This document shows positions 34,240-42,451 of a DNA stretch of 64,000 nucleotides, piece after piece. The DNA is from Erysipelotrichaceae bacterium (lineage in GTDB: Bacteria; Bacillota_I; Bacilli_A; Erysipelotrichales; Erysipelotrichaceae): positions 62,001-126,000 of the forward strand of contig JAFRIE010000024.1 in NCBI GenBank assembly GCA_017432885.1, written 5' to 3'. The notes beneath the pieces are model-generated. The model was not told the origin of the DNA, searched no databases, and saw only the letters and a program-made list of their open reading frames with translations. The position numbers and the translations under genes were made by a program. The stretch's first letter is position 1. The number at the start of each line of letters is the position of its first letter.

Positions 34240-35229
34240 TTAACCGTTCTTTTCCTGTTTTAAAAGAGCTTCGATCGTCTGAGCTGTCGCTTCCAACTGA
34301 TCGAACTCGTCCTCTTTCTGTTTATCTCTTAACGTCTCAAAGGCAGCGCCGATCAGATCGAATGTCTGCATCAGTTTTTCCTTGGCCTTCGGATCGTTTT
34401 CAATTCCTTCGTGACTTTCGATGGTGACAAAATTGTCGATGATCTCTGTCAGCATCGGTACGTAATAGGAATACAGCTTTCTCAGTTTGTCATTGTTTCC
34501 GCCTTCCAGGATCAAAGTTTTCATTTCACTGATCCTGTCGTTGACTGCATCGATTCCCGCCTTGACTTCGCTGTCATCAGTCGCCATTCTGCGCCGCTTC
34601 AATTCCCGGACGAGATCTTCTCCCTGATCCAGAAGATCCTGCTGATGGACGTAGCGAGGAAGATGATCCTGAAGATCCCGGACATCTTTTACAGAGATCC
34701 GATCCAGAAAGGAAGCGATCCGGTTGTAGGTATCGGGATCTTCCTTGTAGAGGATTGCCAATGACTTTTTCTCTTTCTTTGGGAACTGAATCATCAGACT
34801 GCGGATATTCGGTTTTTCCTTCGGATCGTTCTTGCTTAAAACGGCATCAAGAATGATGTCCATGCTTCCTCTTTCGTTCAGATAGGCATCGATATTCTTC
34901 AGGCTGAAAGTCTTCTTCTTTTTCCTGCCATTCTCATCAATATATTCGTACTTCAGGACGTTGTCTTTCACCACCATGCTTCCGGGCAGGGCGGGATTCT
35001 TCTTTTTCGTAAAGACCGCCAGAAACAGCATAAAGACAGCCAGACCTCCGAAAACAGCCGTAGAGATCTGGAAAAGTGTGACAAAAAGCTGCACGATCTC
35101 CGGGGCAAACAGGGACTGTCCGGTCGTCAGGGAAGTCAGAAGAAAAAGAGCCAGAAGCAAGACAAAAAGTACGCCGCATCCGGCAAAAACACCGCGCATG
35201 ATCGTATAGAAACTGTTCTCGTTATCCAT
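34240..35229 (-). CDS. Two-helix membrane protein with XpaC-like cytoplasmic domain
   Basis: The 329-residue protein has two N-terminal membrane helices (about 12-35 and 45-72), a middle domain of about 110 residues with a Lys-rich KKKKTFSLKN stretch, and a helical C-terminal part (LRKLYSYYVPMLTEIIDNFVTIE, DLIGAAFETLRDKQKEDEFDQLEA) that resembles the XpaC family (PF10112), the usual partner of TelA. That match is from pattern memory and moderate. No telA is seen beside it; the DUF4139 protein follows 9 nt later. Function unknown, possibly envelope stress. Confidence 0.65.
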   Translation of the reverse strand: MDNENSFYTIMRGVFAGCGVLFVLLLALFLLTSLTTGQSLFAPEIVQLFVTLFQISTAVFGGLAVFMLFLAVFTKKKNPALPGSMVVKDNVLKYEYIDENGRKKKKTFSLKNIDAYLNERGSMDIILDAVLSKNDPKEKPNIRSLMIQFPKKEKKSLAILYKEDPDTYNRIASFLDRISVKDVRDLQDHLPRYVHQQDLLDQGEDLVRELKRRRMATDDSEVKAGIDAVNDRISEMKTLILEGGNNDKLRKLYSYYVPMLTEIIDNFVTIESHEGIENDPKAKEKLMQTFDLIGAAFETLRDKQKEDEFDQLEATAQTIEALLKQEKNG

Positions 35230-35250
35230 ACTTCTATTATAGTATGTTCT

Positions 35251-36171
35251 TTATTCTACAGGTGTTAAATTGATATCTCTGCGCATTCTCGCCGTAAAGG
35301 CTAGCTTTGCATCCATGTCTTTGATCTCTTCGCCAGGGAAAAGCAGTACCGTAGTTCCCTGTGTGATCTCCACGCCATCGCAGGTTGCCGTTCCATAAAC
35401 CAGGGTGAAACATTTCAGATCATCCGTATCGTTCTTAAAATAAGTAATGTTTTCGAACTTCTGCGAAGCGTAGGTCGCTTCCACGATCTCCTGTCCGTCC
35501 GGGTAGTGCTGAACGACAGATTGCTTCTTTGGATCCAGCGTCAGATAGGCCATCTCAAGATGCAGTTCCCGTTTTTTTCCGTTCTTATCCAGACGGTCGA
35601 AATCGTAGAAACGGTAGGTGCTGTCCGAACCTTCTTCGATCTCGTAGACCAGACTTCCTGCCGAGATGCAGTGCAGTGTTCCCGGTTCAACGAAAACGTA
35701 GTCTCCGACTTTTACCGGTATGGCATCCAGGATCTCCATGTATCTTTCCTGATCCAGCAGTTTTCTGACTTCTTCCTTGTCCTTACATTTGCAACCGTTG
35801 ATCAGCAGACCGTTATCAGGAGCTTCCAGAAAGTACCAGGACTCTCTCTTTCCCCTGTTCCGGTGTTCGACTTCGATCGCCGTCTTGTCATCCGGGTGGA
35901 CCTGAATACTGAGATTGTGATCGGCTTCCGTAAGTGAAATCGTCAGCGGGAAGAACGGGTATTCTTCCATCCCGACATCCTTTTTCCATAACGGGAAAAC
36001 CTCGTTCAGGTGTTTTCCTTTGTGTTCACCGTTTCGGATCACATTGGAAATTCCTTCCCTACAGTAGCAGGTGTAGAAGTGCCCGATGGAATCCCCCTTG
36101 GCTTCCGTAAATCGGCTGAGACGCGGGCCGCCCCAGATCGTTTCATGAAACATCGGTTGTAGTACCAACAT
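35251..36171 (-). CDS. manA: Mannose-6-phosphate isomerase, class I
   Basis: The 306-residue enzyme starts LQPMFHETIWGG, as class I isomerases do, and has the metal site in SIQVHPDD near residue 93 (Gln-x-His), a Glu downstream and a second His in EPGTLHCISAG near residue 165, followed by YEIEEGSDSTYRFYD. It interconverts mannose-6-phosphate and fructose-6-phosphate in the cytoplasm, feeding mannose into glycolysis or supplying GDP-mannose. It lies 21 nt upstream of the XpaC-like gene. Size is typical for the short Firmicute form. Confidence 0.92.
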   Translation of the reverse strand: MLVLQPMFHETIWGGPRLSRFTEAKGDSIGHFYTCYCREGISNVIRNGEHKGKHLNEVFPLWKKDVGMEEYPFFPLTISLTEADHNLSIQVHPDDKTAIEVEHRNRGKRESWYFLEAPDNGLLINGCKCKDKEEVRKLLDQERYMEILDAIPVKVGDYVFVEPGTLHCISAGSLVYEIEEGSDSTYRFYDFDRLDKNGKKRELHLEMAYLTLDPKKQSVVQHYPDGQEIVEATYASQKFENITYFKNDTDDLKCFTLVYGTATCDGVEITQGTTVLLFPGEEIKDMDAKLAFTARMRRDINLTPVE

Positions 36172-36198
36172 AATAATCTCCTTTTCTATATATGCAAA

Positions 36199-36741
36199 TC
36201 ATCCGGCAACGAGAATTACGCCGTAGGATATCACGGATATGATGGCGATCAGGCTAAAGAACCACAGAACGGACGCTATCCTGCTCTGATGGCGTATCCT
36301 TAGAAAAGGATACGGTCCGTCGATCTTGTCGATGACGTTCAGATACATCATGGTCAGACCGTAGATGATCGTCAGAATGACGGGAAGCAGAAACATGGAA
36401 CTGTGTCTTTCCCAGAAAACATAGGAAAACAGTGAAAGGACAGGAACCAGACTGTGATGATACAGGCCGTTCCCCGCCAGCATCAGTTTTTTAAAGCCTC
36501 CTCCCATCGGAACCAGGACACAGAGGGTGATCAGAAACGTCATTGTCAGTCCGCTGGCACTCAGATAGCGTAGAGCCGGAGCGTTTCCTCCCGTCAGCAG
36601 GTAGGCGATGGAAGAGATCAGAGTCGCAAGGTTGGACAGTTCCGTATAATAGATAAACATCTCCCAGCGTACCGCTTTGAAGCTGATACGGAAGGCAATC
36701 AGTTCCATAATGATGATCAGGACATTAGCCAGGATTCCCAT
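36199..36741 (-). CDS. Pr6Pr-like integral membrane protein
   Basis: The 180-residue protein has about six hydrophobic segments. The blocks YYTELSNLATLI near residue 32 and LYHHSLVPVLSLF near residue 95 resemble the Pr6Pr/FAR-17a group of small membrane proteins, several of which are uncharacterised in Firmicutes. No catalytic role can be assigned. It is 27 nt from manA and 27 nt from the ABC-F gene. Confidence 0.6.
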   Translation of the reverse strand: MGILANVLIIIMELIAFRISFKAVRWEMFIYYTELSNLATLISSIAYLLTGGNAPALRYLSASGLTMTFLITLCVLVPMGGGFKKLMLAGNGLYHHSLVPVLSLFSYVFWERHSSMFLLPVILTIIYGLTMMYLNVIDKIDGPYPFLRIRHQSRIASVLWFFSLIAIISVISYGVILVAG

Positions 36742-36768
36742 ATTTTCATTTTATCATCGCTCTTCTTT

Positions 36769-38271
36769 TTATTCATCGACGAGTTTCAGTCCGTCTCTTC
36801 TTAATTCGTAGATTTTCGTGGATACTTCATCGATAAACAGACGGTCGTGACTGACTGACAGAACGGCTCCTTTGAATTCCTGCAGGATCCTTCTGAGTTC
36901 CGGATTGGACAGCGGCGAGAGATTGCGACTTGGTTCATCCAGCAGTAGGACGTCGCATCTTCTCAGAATCAGCTGTGCCAGCAGGACCTTGCATTTCTGG
37001 CCTTCCGAAAGTTCTTCGATCGGATGGCTCATCTCTTCGCTCGTAAACTTCAGCGATCCCAGCATGTTTCTGGCTTTTGTCTTGTCCCCGCAGCCATCGG
37101 AAAGGATGTTGATCGGGGTATTGAGGTAATCAAGAACTTCCCGATAGTCCTGCGGCAGGTATCCTACGGTGATGTCGTCCCGATCTTTCAGTTCCTCATA
37201 GATCTTCTTCAGCAGGGTCGTTTTTCCCGTTCCATTCTCGCCGATAATACAGATCCTGTCTTTTCCTTCCATGTACAGATCAATGTTCTCGGAAAGCAGC
37301 AGATCATTGACCTTCAATTCATCCAGATGCAGGTCCAGGATCACCTTGGAGGGCGGCATCCGTACTTCCTCAAAACGGATCGCGATCGCCTCTTCCGGTT
37401 CATACTTCCCGGTCAGTTCCTTTTCCTTTTCCTCCAGTTTTCTGCCCTGCGCCTTCAGGGAATGCATCTTCTTCTTCAGGAGCTGACCGCCGTGGGGATC
37501 GCCTCTGGATATCGTACGCTGCCGGTGTTCCACTTTCTGGAAGACCTGACGGTAGCGTTCCAGCTGTTTTTGAAACTGGCTGTGCTGCTTCCTGGCGATA
37601 CGGTTGTTCCGGTCGATCCAGTGCAGTCTCTGCTTAAAATAGGCGTCATAGCCTTCTCCGCTATAGGTGATACGCGCTTCCTGTTTCCGTTTCAGCTGTT
37701 CCAGATGCAGAATGCCTTCCGCACAGTTTCTTAACAGTGTCTCGTCATGGGAAACGAAAAGAATGCCCTGGGAAGCGGAAGAAATGAAATCCTCCAGCCA
37801 GATCATCGTCTGCAAGTCGATGTCGTTGCTTGGCTCATCCAGCAGCAGGATATCCGGCTCCTCATAGAGAACTCTTGCCAGAGAAGCCTTGACCCTTTCT
37901 CCGCCTGACAGATCTTTCATCTTCCTACTGTCCAGAATGGACCGGTCGATTCCGATTTCGTTCAGAAGACGATACAGCTTTCCGGTATTATTGTCTTTCC
38001 CTGCGATAAACCTCAGAACATCCAGTTCTTCCTCTTCCTTCCGGATGTGCTGCGGCAGATAGGCGATGACATCCCTGCTGCAGATCTCTCCCTCTACACT
38101 GACGTAGTCCCTGAGATCTTCTCCCGCAAGGATTTTCAGCAGTGTACTCTTTCCGTTGCCTTCTTCGCCGATCAGGGCGATTTTATCTCCTTTGTTTAAT
38201 GTAAAAGAAAAGTCCTTCAGAAGCACTCTTCCTTTTAATGTCGTAATGGTTAAATGACTGATATTAAGCAT
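36769..38271 (-). CDS. ABC-F family ATPase (ribosome-associated, possible antibiotic-resistance type)
   Basis: The protein of about 500 residues has two nucleotide-binding domains and no membrane region. Domain 1 has Walker A GEEGNGKST, signature LSGGERVKASLA and Walker B LLLDEPSNDID; domain 2 has GENGTGKTT, LSEGQKCKVLLA and LLLDEPSRNLSPLS. The linker between them is basic and helical (about residues 205-285), the part that enters the ribosomal E site in ABC-F proteins. I use the ATG giving MLNISHL; the SD AAGGAG lies 13 nt upstream, unusually far. Upstream lies a short leader ORF and alternative hairpins, which suggests inducible expression. Whether it confers resistance is unproven. Confidence 0.87.
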   Translation of the reverse strand: MLNISHLTITTLKGRVLLKDFSFTLNKGDKIALIGEEGNGKSTLLKILAGEDLRDYVSVEGEICSRDVIAYLPQHIRKEEEELDVLRFIAGKDNNTGKLYRLLNEIGIDRSILDSRKMKDLSGGERVKASLARVLYEEPDILLLDEPSNDIDLQTMIWLEDFISSASQGILFVSHDETLLRNCAEGILHLEQLKRKQEARITYSGEGYDAYFKQRLHWIDRNNRIARKQHSQFQKQLERYRQVFQKVEHRQRTISRGDPHGGQLLKKKMHSLKAQGRKLEEKEKELTGKYEPEEAIAIRFEEVRMPPSKVILDLHLDELKVNDLLLSENIDLYMEGKDRICIIGENGTGKTTLLKKIYEELKDRDDITVGYLPQDYREVLDYLNTPINILSDGCGDKTKARNMLGSLKFTSEEMSHPIEELSEGQKCKVLLAQLILRRCDVLLLDEPSRNLSPLSNPELRRILQEFKGAVLSVSHDRLFIDEVSTKIYELRRDGLKLVDE

Positions 38272-38283
38272 GAATTCAGCTGA

Positions 38284-38329
38284 TCTCCTTCTACGCAAAA
38301 AACAATACGAAGGAATCTAACTTTGCGTA
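38284..38329 (-). promoter_or_regulatory. Mutually exclusive RNA hairpins covering the ABC-F ribosome site
   Basis: In the minus-strand mRNA an 8-bp stem can form between 38322-38329 and 38292-38299. Alternatively UCCUUC (38309-38314) can pair with the GAAGGA of the ABC-F Shine-Dalgarno (38286-38291). The two structures overlap, so only one can exist at a time. This is typical of attenuation in front of ribosome-protection genes, but the pairing is read by eye. Confidence 0.45.
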
Positions 38330-38346
38330 TGATTAGTTTCCCGGGA

Positions 38347-38361
38347 TCATGCTGTCTTCAT
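38347..38361 (-). CDS. Possible four-codon leader peptide (MKTA) upstream of the ABC-F gene
   Basis: A strong AGAGGTGAG ribosome site is followed by ATG AAG ACA GCA TGA. It ends 17 nt before the first alternative hairpin and 75 nt upstream of the ABC-F start. Short leader ORFs are known to control drug-induced ABC-F genes through ribosome stalling. Its translation is inferred only from the good ribosome site. Confidence 0.45.
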   Translation of the reverse strand: MKTA

Positions 38362-38441
38362 CTTCTCACCTCTTTTCTTTATTCTATCACAGTCGGATAA
38401 GTACTTCATAGTTTTCCTTGGCAATATATATTCCTGTTTCA

Positions 38442-38471
38442 TTGACTTTTCCGACCCTCTTTTTTTATGAT
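38442..38471 (+). promoter_or_regulatory. Sigma-A promoter for the TudS-like / phosphatase genes
   Basis: TTGACT (38442-38447) and TATGAT (38466-38471) are spaced by 18 bp and lie 41 nt upstream of the 38513 start codon. Confidence 0.6.
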
Positions 38472-38512
38472 TGAGTTGTATTCACAGATCACGTTATCTA
38501 GAAAGAAAAAAC

Positions 38513-39070
38513 ATGAAGAAAATCGTTTTTGTATCCCACTGTATCCTGAATACCGCCAGCAAGGTCGTCCTTTACAACCGGAAAGACATCGATGCGGAAG
38601 AAGAGTTAAGACTTCGCTTCATGCGAAAGGCTCTGGACAAAGGCGTTCAGATCGTTCAGCTCCCCTGTCCGGAGTTTACCCTTTACGGAGCAAAAAGATG
38701 GGGACACGTCTCCGATCAGTTCGACAACCCCTTCTTCCGGAAACACTGTCGCAGGATCCTGGAACCGGTCATTGACCAGCTTAAGGAATATCTGAGCAAC
38801 AAAGACCGTTTTGAAGTCCTGGGAATCGTCGGCATCGACGGATCGCCGAGCTGCGGCGTGGACTATACCTGCTACGGGGAATGTCTTGGCGCATTCGACG
38901 GCAGAAGCGATCTGGAAGATACTCTGCAGGGTATCCGGCTGGACAAGGGAAGAGGCATCCTGATGGATGTACTGCAGGAGATGCTGAAGGAAAACGGGAT
39001 GGCGGAACGTATCGTTATGCACTCCCTGTTTGCACCGGAGCCGGACAAGTGTCTGGACCTACTAGATTAG
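38513..39070 (+). CDS. TudS-related putative desulfidase (CD3072-like, DUF523-type)
   Basis: The protein of about 185 residues has the DUF523/TudS pattern: SHCILNTASKV near the start with the first Cys, PCPEF near residue 55 and GSPSCGVDYTCYGEC near residue 115. TudS enzymes use three conserved cysteines to hold a 4Fe-4S cluster that removes sulfur from thiouracil. Cys residues here are consistent with that but the substrate is not shown. I use the ATG giving MKKIVFVSH rather than an upstream TTG in the same frame. It is followed by a tyrosine phosphatase gene 11 nt later. Confidence 0.78.
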   Translation: MKKIVFVSHCILNTASKVVLYNRKDIDAEEELRLRFMRKALDKGVQIVQLPCPEFTLYGAKRWGHVSDQFDNPFFRKHCRRILEPVIDQLKEYLSNKDRFEVLGIVGIDGSPSCGVDYTCYGECLGAFDGRSDLEDTLQGIRLDKGRGILMDVLQEMLKENGMAERIVMHSLFAPEPDKCLDLLD

Positions 39071-39081
39071 GAAGGATGTCT

Positions 39082-39855
39082 ATGGATCTTGAATTTAAAA
39101 CGATAACCCATTTCCGCGAGCTTGGCGGCATGAAAACAAAAGACGGAAAGACTATCCGCCACGGATTCTTCTATCGCTGCGGCGAACTGGCAGGTGCGTC
39201 CGAGGAAGAAAAAGAAAAAATTGCTTCCCTGAACATTGCCACTGTCTTTGATCTGAGAGGCAGACAGGAAGTCCTCTACCGGCCGGACTTTGAAGGAGAC
39301 TTCCATTATGTCCATATCCCGGCCAATGAAGGCCTGCAAAGAAGTGACAAGCTCTTTGTCAACGTCAGATCCTTCATGGATCTGTTCACCGGAATGAACG
39401 AAGGAAGATACAACTACCACATGCACCACTTCGCCCTAGGCTACTTCAACATGCCCTACAACCGAAACTGCGTCGCTACGGTATTGAACAGTCTGGATGA
39501 ACACCGGCCGATCCTTCTGCACTGCTATGCGGGAAAAGACAGGACAGGCGTTCTTTGCATGATCATCGCTGCGGCCTTAGGATGCGGCTATGAAGAATGC
39601 AAAGCCAACTACATGTTCCACAATACCCTGATGGAAGAAGAACGCAGGGAATACATGCAGGAGCTAGAACGGCGCGGCAGTACCGAATGGGGCGCCAGGG
39701 CTTTCGACATGACCAATACCGCGGTAGAGTCCTGGTTCGACTGCGCCTGGTACAGCATTTTCAATTCCTACCGGACCATTGATGAATATCTGATGGAAGA
39801 GATCGGGATCAGCAGGGAACAGATCGAAGACTGGAGAAAATTCTATCTGGAATGA
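39082..39855 (+). CDS. Tyrosine-protein phosphatase (LipA/MptpB-type)
   Basis: The protein of about 257 residues opens FRELGGMKTKDGKTI and has the catalytic P-loop HCYAGKDRTG near residue 150, the HCxxGKDRTG form of the Tyr_phosphatase3 family. FDLRG near residue 55 supplies the general-acid region of this fold. Substrates may be phosphotyrosine or phosphoinositides; none is assigned. I take the ATG at 39082 because AGGAAGG lies 6 nt upstream; ATG 39076 is too close. It is coupled to the TudS-like gene. A related paralogue lies at 47842-48612. Confidence 0.85.
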   Translation: MDLEFKTITHFRELGGMKTKDGKTIRHGFFYRCGELAGASEEEKEKIASLNIATVFDLRGRQEVLYRPDFEGDFHYVHIPANEGLQRSDKLFVNVRSFMDLFTGMNEGRYNYHMHHFALGYFNMPYNRNCVATVLNSLDEHRPILLHCYAGKDRTGVLCMIIAAALGCGYEECKANYMFHNTLMEEERREYMQELERRGSTEWGARAFDMTNTAVESWFDCAWYSIFNSYRTIDEYLMEEIGISREQIEDWRKFYLE

Positions 39856-39873
39856 ATCGGTCTGAAACAGAAC

Positions 39874-39905
39874 AAAAAAGGATGGCTTCTGCCATCCTTT
39901 TTGTT
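39874..39905. terminator. Bidirectional terminator between the phosphatase and the flavoprotein genes
   Basis: An 11-bp stem (39876-39886 with 39891-39901) with a 4-nt loop and T runs on both strands lies between two convergent genes. Confidence 0.88.
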
Positions 39906-39914
39906 TTCTTCTGC

Positions 39915-41891
39915 TTATAATGCGTTGGCGACGTCGTAGGCATCCCAGATCGCTTTCAGGATCGTTCCTGCCCCTGTAGCATCGCCGATCTCGCACATCG
40001 GGATATTCAGTTCCTTCCACTCTTCCTTGAGGTTTGGAGCCGGTCTGAAGCCCATGGCGGAAACGACCGTATCGGCTTTCAGCGTTTCTTTACTTCCATC
40101 TGCTTTCTCAACGACGGCACCTTCGTCATTCACTTCCACGAGCTTCGTAGAAGTCATGACTCTAACACCCTTGTTTTCAAACAGGTCGACGATCATCTGT
40201 CTGTTCGGATAAGGTGCACCTGCTCCGCCGGCTGCCATGATATCGTCGAGTGCTTCTACGACGGTAACATCCTTGCCGTGATTGACTTCATCCAGCGCGA
40301 TCTCGCAGCCTACCAGGCCGCCGCCGACGATCACGACTCTGTTTCCGAGTTTTTCCGGATGATCGATCGCATCCAAAGAAGCGACTGCCTTGTCCAGTCC
40401 CGGAATGTCCGGATGGGCTTCGTTGGTACCTGTCGCCAGGATCAGCGCATCGGCTTCTTCCTTTTTGATGCAGTTGATGCAAGGTTCATGGTTCAGCCTG
40501 ACATCGACACCCAGATCCTTGAGTTCTCTCTGATACCATTCATTCAGTTTCGCGATCTCTTTCTTGAAACCGTGCGCTCCTGCTTCTACGATATGACCGC
40601 CGAGGTGATCGCTCTTCTCGAACAGCGTCACTTTGTAGCCTCGCAAAGCTGCTGTTCTGGCCGCTTCCATGCCGGCAACACCGCCGCCGACAACGACGAT
40701 CTTTTTATCACCTTCACCCGGCTTTAAACCGATAACCAGCTCTCTGGCAGCCTGCGGGTTAACCGCACAGGATACCGGTTCACCGGTCTCGACGCATCTT
40801 CTGAAACAGCCCATGTTGCAGCCGATGCATGGCCTGATCTTTTCCGGTTCATTGGCGAACAGCTTGTTCGGATATTCCGGATCGGCAAGGGAAGGTCTGC
40901 CCAGACCGACCGCATCGATCTCGTTGTTCCTGACGGCTTCGACAGCCAGGTCGTAGTCCTGCATTCTGCCGCCGGCAATGATTGGAATGTTTACGACTTT
41001 CTTGGCTTCTGCTGCCAGCGGGATCATGAATCCTTGCGGATTGTACATCGGCGGGCAGGCATAATAGAAAGAATCATAGGTTCCCGTATCGACATCCAGG
41101 AAATCGTAGCCGTAGCTTTCCAGCAGTCTGGCGATCTCTACGCCTTCTTCCAGCGTTCTGCCGACTTCCTCTTCACCGGTCAGAGTCGCCTTGTCGTAAT
41201 CTTTGATATAGGTCTTAAGACCCAGACGCATACCCACCGGGAAGTCTCTTCCGCACTTCTCGTGGATGCCTTCGACCAGTTCCTTGGCACAGCGCAGTCT
41301 GTTTTCCAACGATCCGCCGTATTCGTCGTCTCTGCGATTATAGAAAGCCATCCCGATCTGATCCAACAGATAACCCCAGTGCATCGCATGCATCTCTACG
41401 CCGTCATAGCCGCATTCCTTGGCAACGACAGCACCTTCGATCATATCGGCGATCTTCTGTTTTATCTGTTCCGTAGTCAGTTCCGGAGACTTCTGATCCG
41501 GATTTCTCCATACCGGATTCTCGGAAGGTCCCGGAAGTCCCGGATAGTTTCTGCCCAGTCCCATGGTCAGCTGACAGAAGACTTTCGCACCGTGCTTATG
41601 CATGGTGTCGACCAGAAGCTTCGCTCTTTCCTGCCAGTGTTTGTTTGTATTGACGTTAGGTCCCAAGGCGGAATACGGATCGACATGATAGTCCGTTGCG
41701 GCAGCGCCTGGTATGATCAGGCCGAAACCGCCTTTCGCTCTCAGTTCGAAGTAGTTGATCAGGTTGTCACTGAAGCCGCCTTCTTCGTCGTAGGAAAGAG
41801 AACCCATCGTCATCGGAATCACTACAAAACGGTTCTTGATCTCTACAGGACCGATCTTGTAGGGCTGATTTAAGATATCGTATTTATTCAT
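39915..41891 (-). CDS. Old yellow enzyme-like NAD(P)H:flavin oxidoreductase / enoate reductase with 4Fe-4S site
   Basis: The 658-residue protein combines an N-terminal FMN-binding TIM barrel (NRFVVIPMTMG near residue 21, HAMHWGYLLDQI near 170 and DEYGGSLENR near 190), a cysteine cluster CIGCNMGCFRRC near residue 350 for a 4Fe-4S cluster, and C-terminal FAD/NAD(P)-binding Rossmann domains (VVVGGGVAGMEAA, VVIVGGGLVGCEIA). This is the layout of 2,4-dienoyl-CoA reductase and bacterial enoate reductases. It probably reduces an unsaturated acid or CoA ester, possibly a bile acid or other gut metabolite, in an anaerobe. The true substrate is not visible. It is monocistronic between terminators. Confidence 0.88.
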   Translation of the reverse strand: MNKYDILNQPYKIGPVEIKNRFVVIPMTMGSLSYDEEGGFSDNLINYFELRAKGGFGLIIPGAAATDYHVDPYSALGPNVNTNKHWQERAKLLVDTMHKHGAKVFCQLTMGLGRNYPGLPGPSENPVWRNPDQKSPELTTEQIKQKIADMIEGAVVAKECGYDGVEMHAMHWGYLLDQIGMAFYNRRDDEYGGSLENRLRCAKELVEGIHEKCGRDFPVGMRLGLKTYIKDYDKATLTGEEEVGRTLEEGVEIARLLESYGYDFLDVDTGTYDSFYYACPPMYNPQGFMIPLAAEAKKVVNIPIIAGGRMQDYDLAVEAVRNNEIDAVGLGRPSLADPEYPNKLFANEPEKIRPCIGCNMGCFRRCVETGEPVSCAVNPQAARELVIGLKPGEGDKKIVVVGGGVAGMEAARTAALRGYKVTLFEKSDHLGGHIVEAGAHGFKKEIAKLNEWYQRELKDLGVDVRLNHEPCINCIKKEEADALILATGTNEAHPDIPGLDKAVASLDAIDHPEKLGNRVVIVGGGLVGCEIALDEVNHGKDVTVVEALDDIMAAGGAGAPYPNRQMIVDLFENKGVRVMTSTKLVEVNDEGAVVEKADGSKETLKADTVVSAMGFRPAPNLKEEWKELNIPMCEIGDATGAGTILKAIWDAYDVANAL

Positions 41892-41998
41892 TATCTTTTA
41901 CCTCTTTATCTAAATATTAACATAGAAATTTCCTTCAAAATATCCTGATACATAAAGACCTTAAGCCGATTTGACTTAAATAAACAAACGATATCGGC

Positions 41999-42004
41999 TA
42001 TAAT
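41999..42004 (+). promoter_or_regulatory. TATAAT box 7 nt before the ruvX start codon
   Basis: A perfect TATAAT ends 7 nt upstream of the ATG at 42012. Transcription would start at or next to the A of the start codon, giving a leaderless mRNA. A TTAAAT -35-like hexamer lies 17 bp upstream. No ribosome site is present. Confidence 0.6.
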
Positions 42005-42011
42005 AACAGCG

Positions 42012-42437
42012 ATGAAGTACATTGGATTAGATCTTGGAAGCGTGACCTGCGGCATCTCCCGTTCCGAAACCGGCCGTTTGGCGCAGCCGGTAAAAACGAT
42101 CCGTTTCCATTCAGAAGACTACGATGAAGCCATTGACAGGATCCTGGAGCTTTTAAATGAGGAAAAACCGGATCTGGTGGTAATGGGTTATCCTTTGTTA
42201 GAAAACGACGATGAAGGTCCGAGAGCGAAGCTTTCCAGAGAGATCGGAGAGATCATCGAACAGGAATCGGGAATCAAAGTCGTTCTGCAGGATGAACGCA
42301 ATACGACAAAGGATTCGGAAGATTTTCTGATTAAAGCCAACGTTTCCCGCAAAAAACGCAAGAAGGTGATCGACCAGCAGGCTGCCGTCAGGATCCTGCA
42401 ATATTATCTGGATAAACAAAAAAAGACGACCGTTTAG
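42012..42437 (+). CDS. ruvX: RuvX/YqgF Holliday junction resolvase-like nuclease
   Basis: The 141-residue protein begins MKYIGLDLGSVTCG with the catalytic Asp in the RNase H fold, has LVVMGYPL near residue 60, the second acidic motif in LQDERNTT near residue 95 and VSRKKRKKVIDQQAA near the end, all in family order and length. RuvX/YqgF proteins process Holliday junctions or pre-16S rRNA 5' ends; both roles have been proposed. The start codon lacks a ribosome site and sits 7 nt from a TATAAT box. The stop lies within the loop of a terminator. Confidence 0.9.
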   Translation: MKYIGLDLGSVTCGISRSETGRLAQPVKTIRFHSEDYDEAIDRILELLNEEKPDLVVMGYPLLENDDEGPRAKLSREIGEIIEQESGIKVVLQDERNTTKDSEDFLIKANVSRKKRKKVIDQQAAVRILQYYLDKQKKTTV

Positions 42438-42450
42438 GTCGTCTTTTCTT
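42421..42450. terminator. Terminator overlapping the ruvX stop codon
   Basis: An 11-bp stem (42421-42431 with 42437-42447) with loop GTTTA includes the stop TAG. T runs flank both sides, so it also serves the convergent 42452 gene. Confidence 0.87.
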
Positions 42451-42451
42451 A

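Noticed and set aside
38272..38298. Longer ABC-F start beginning at a TTG
   Set aside because: The extension MRRRRSAEF lies on the ribosome site and is not family-like; the ATG at 38271 is preferred.
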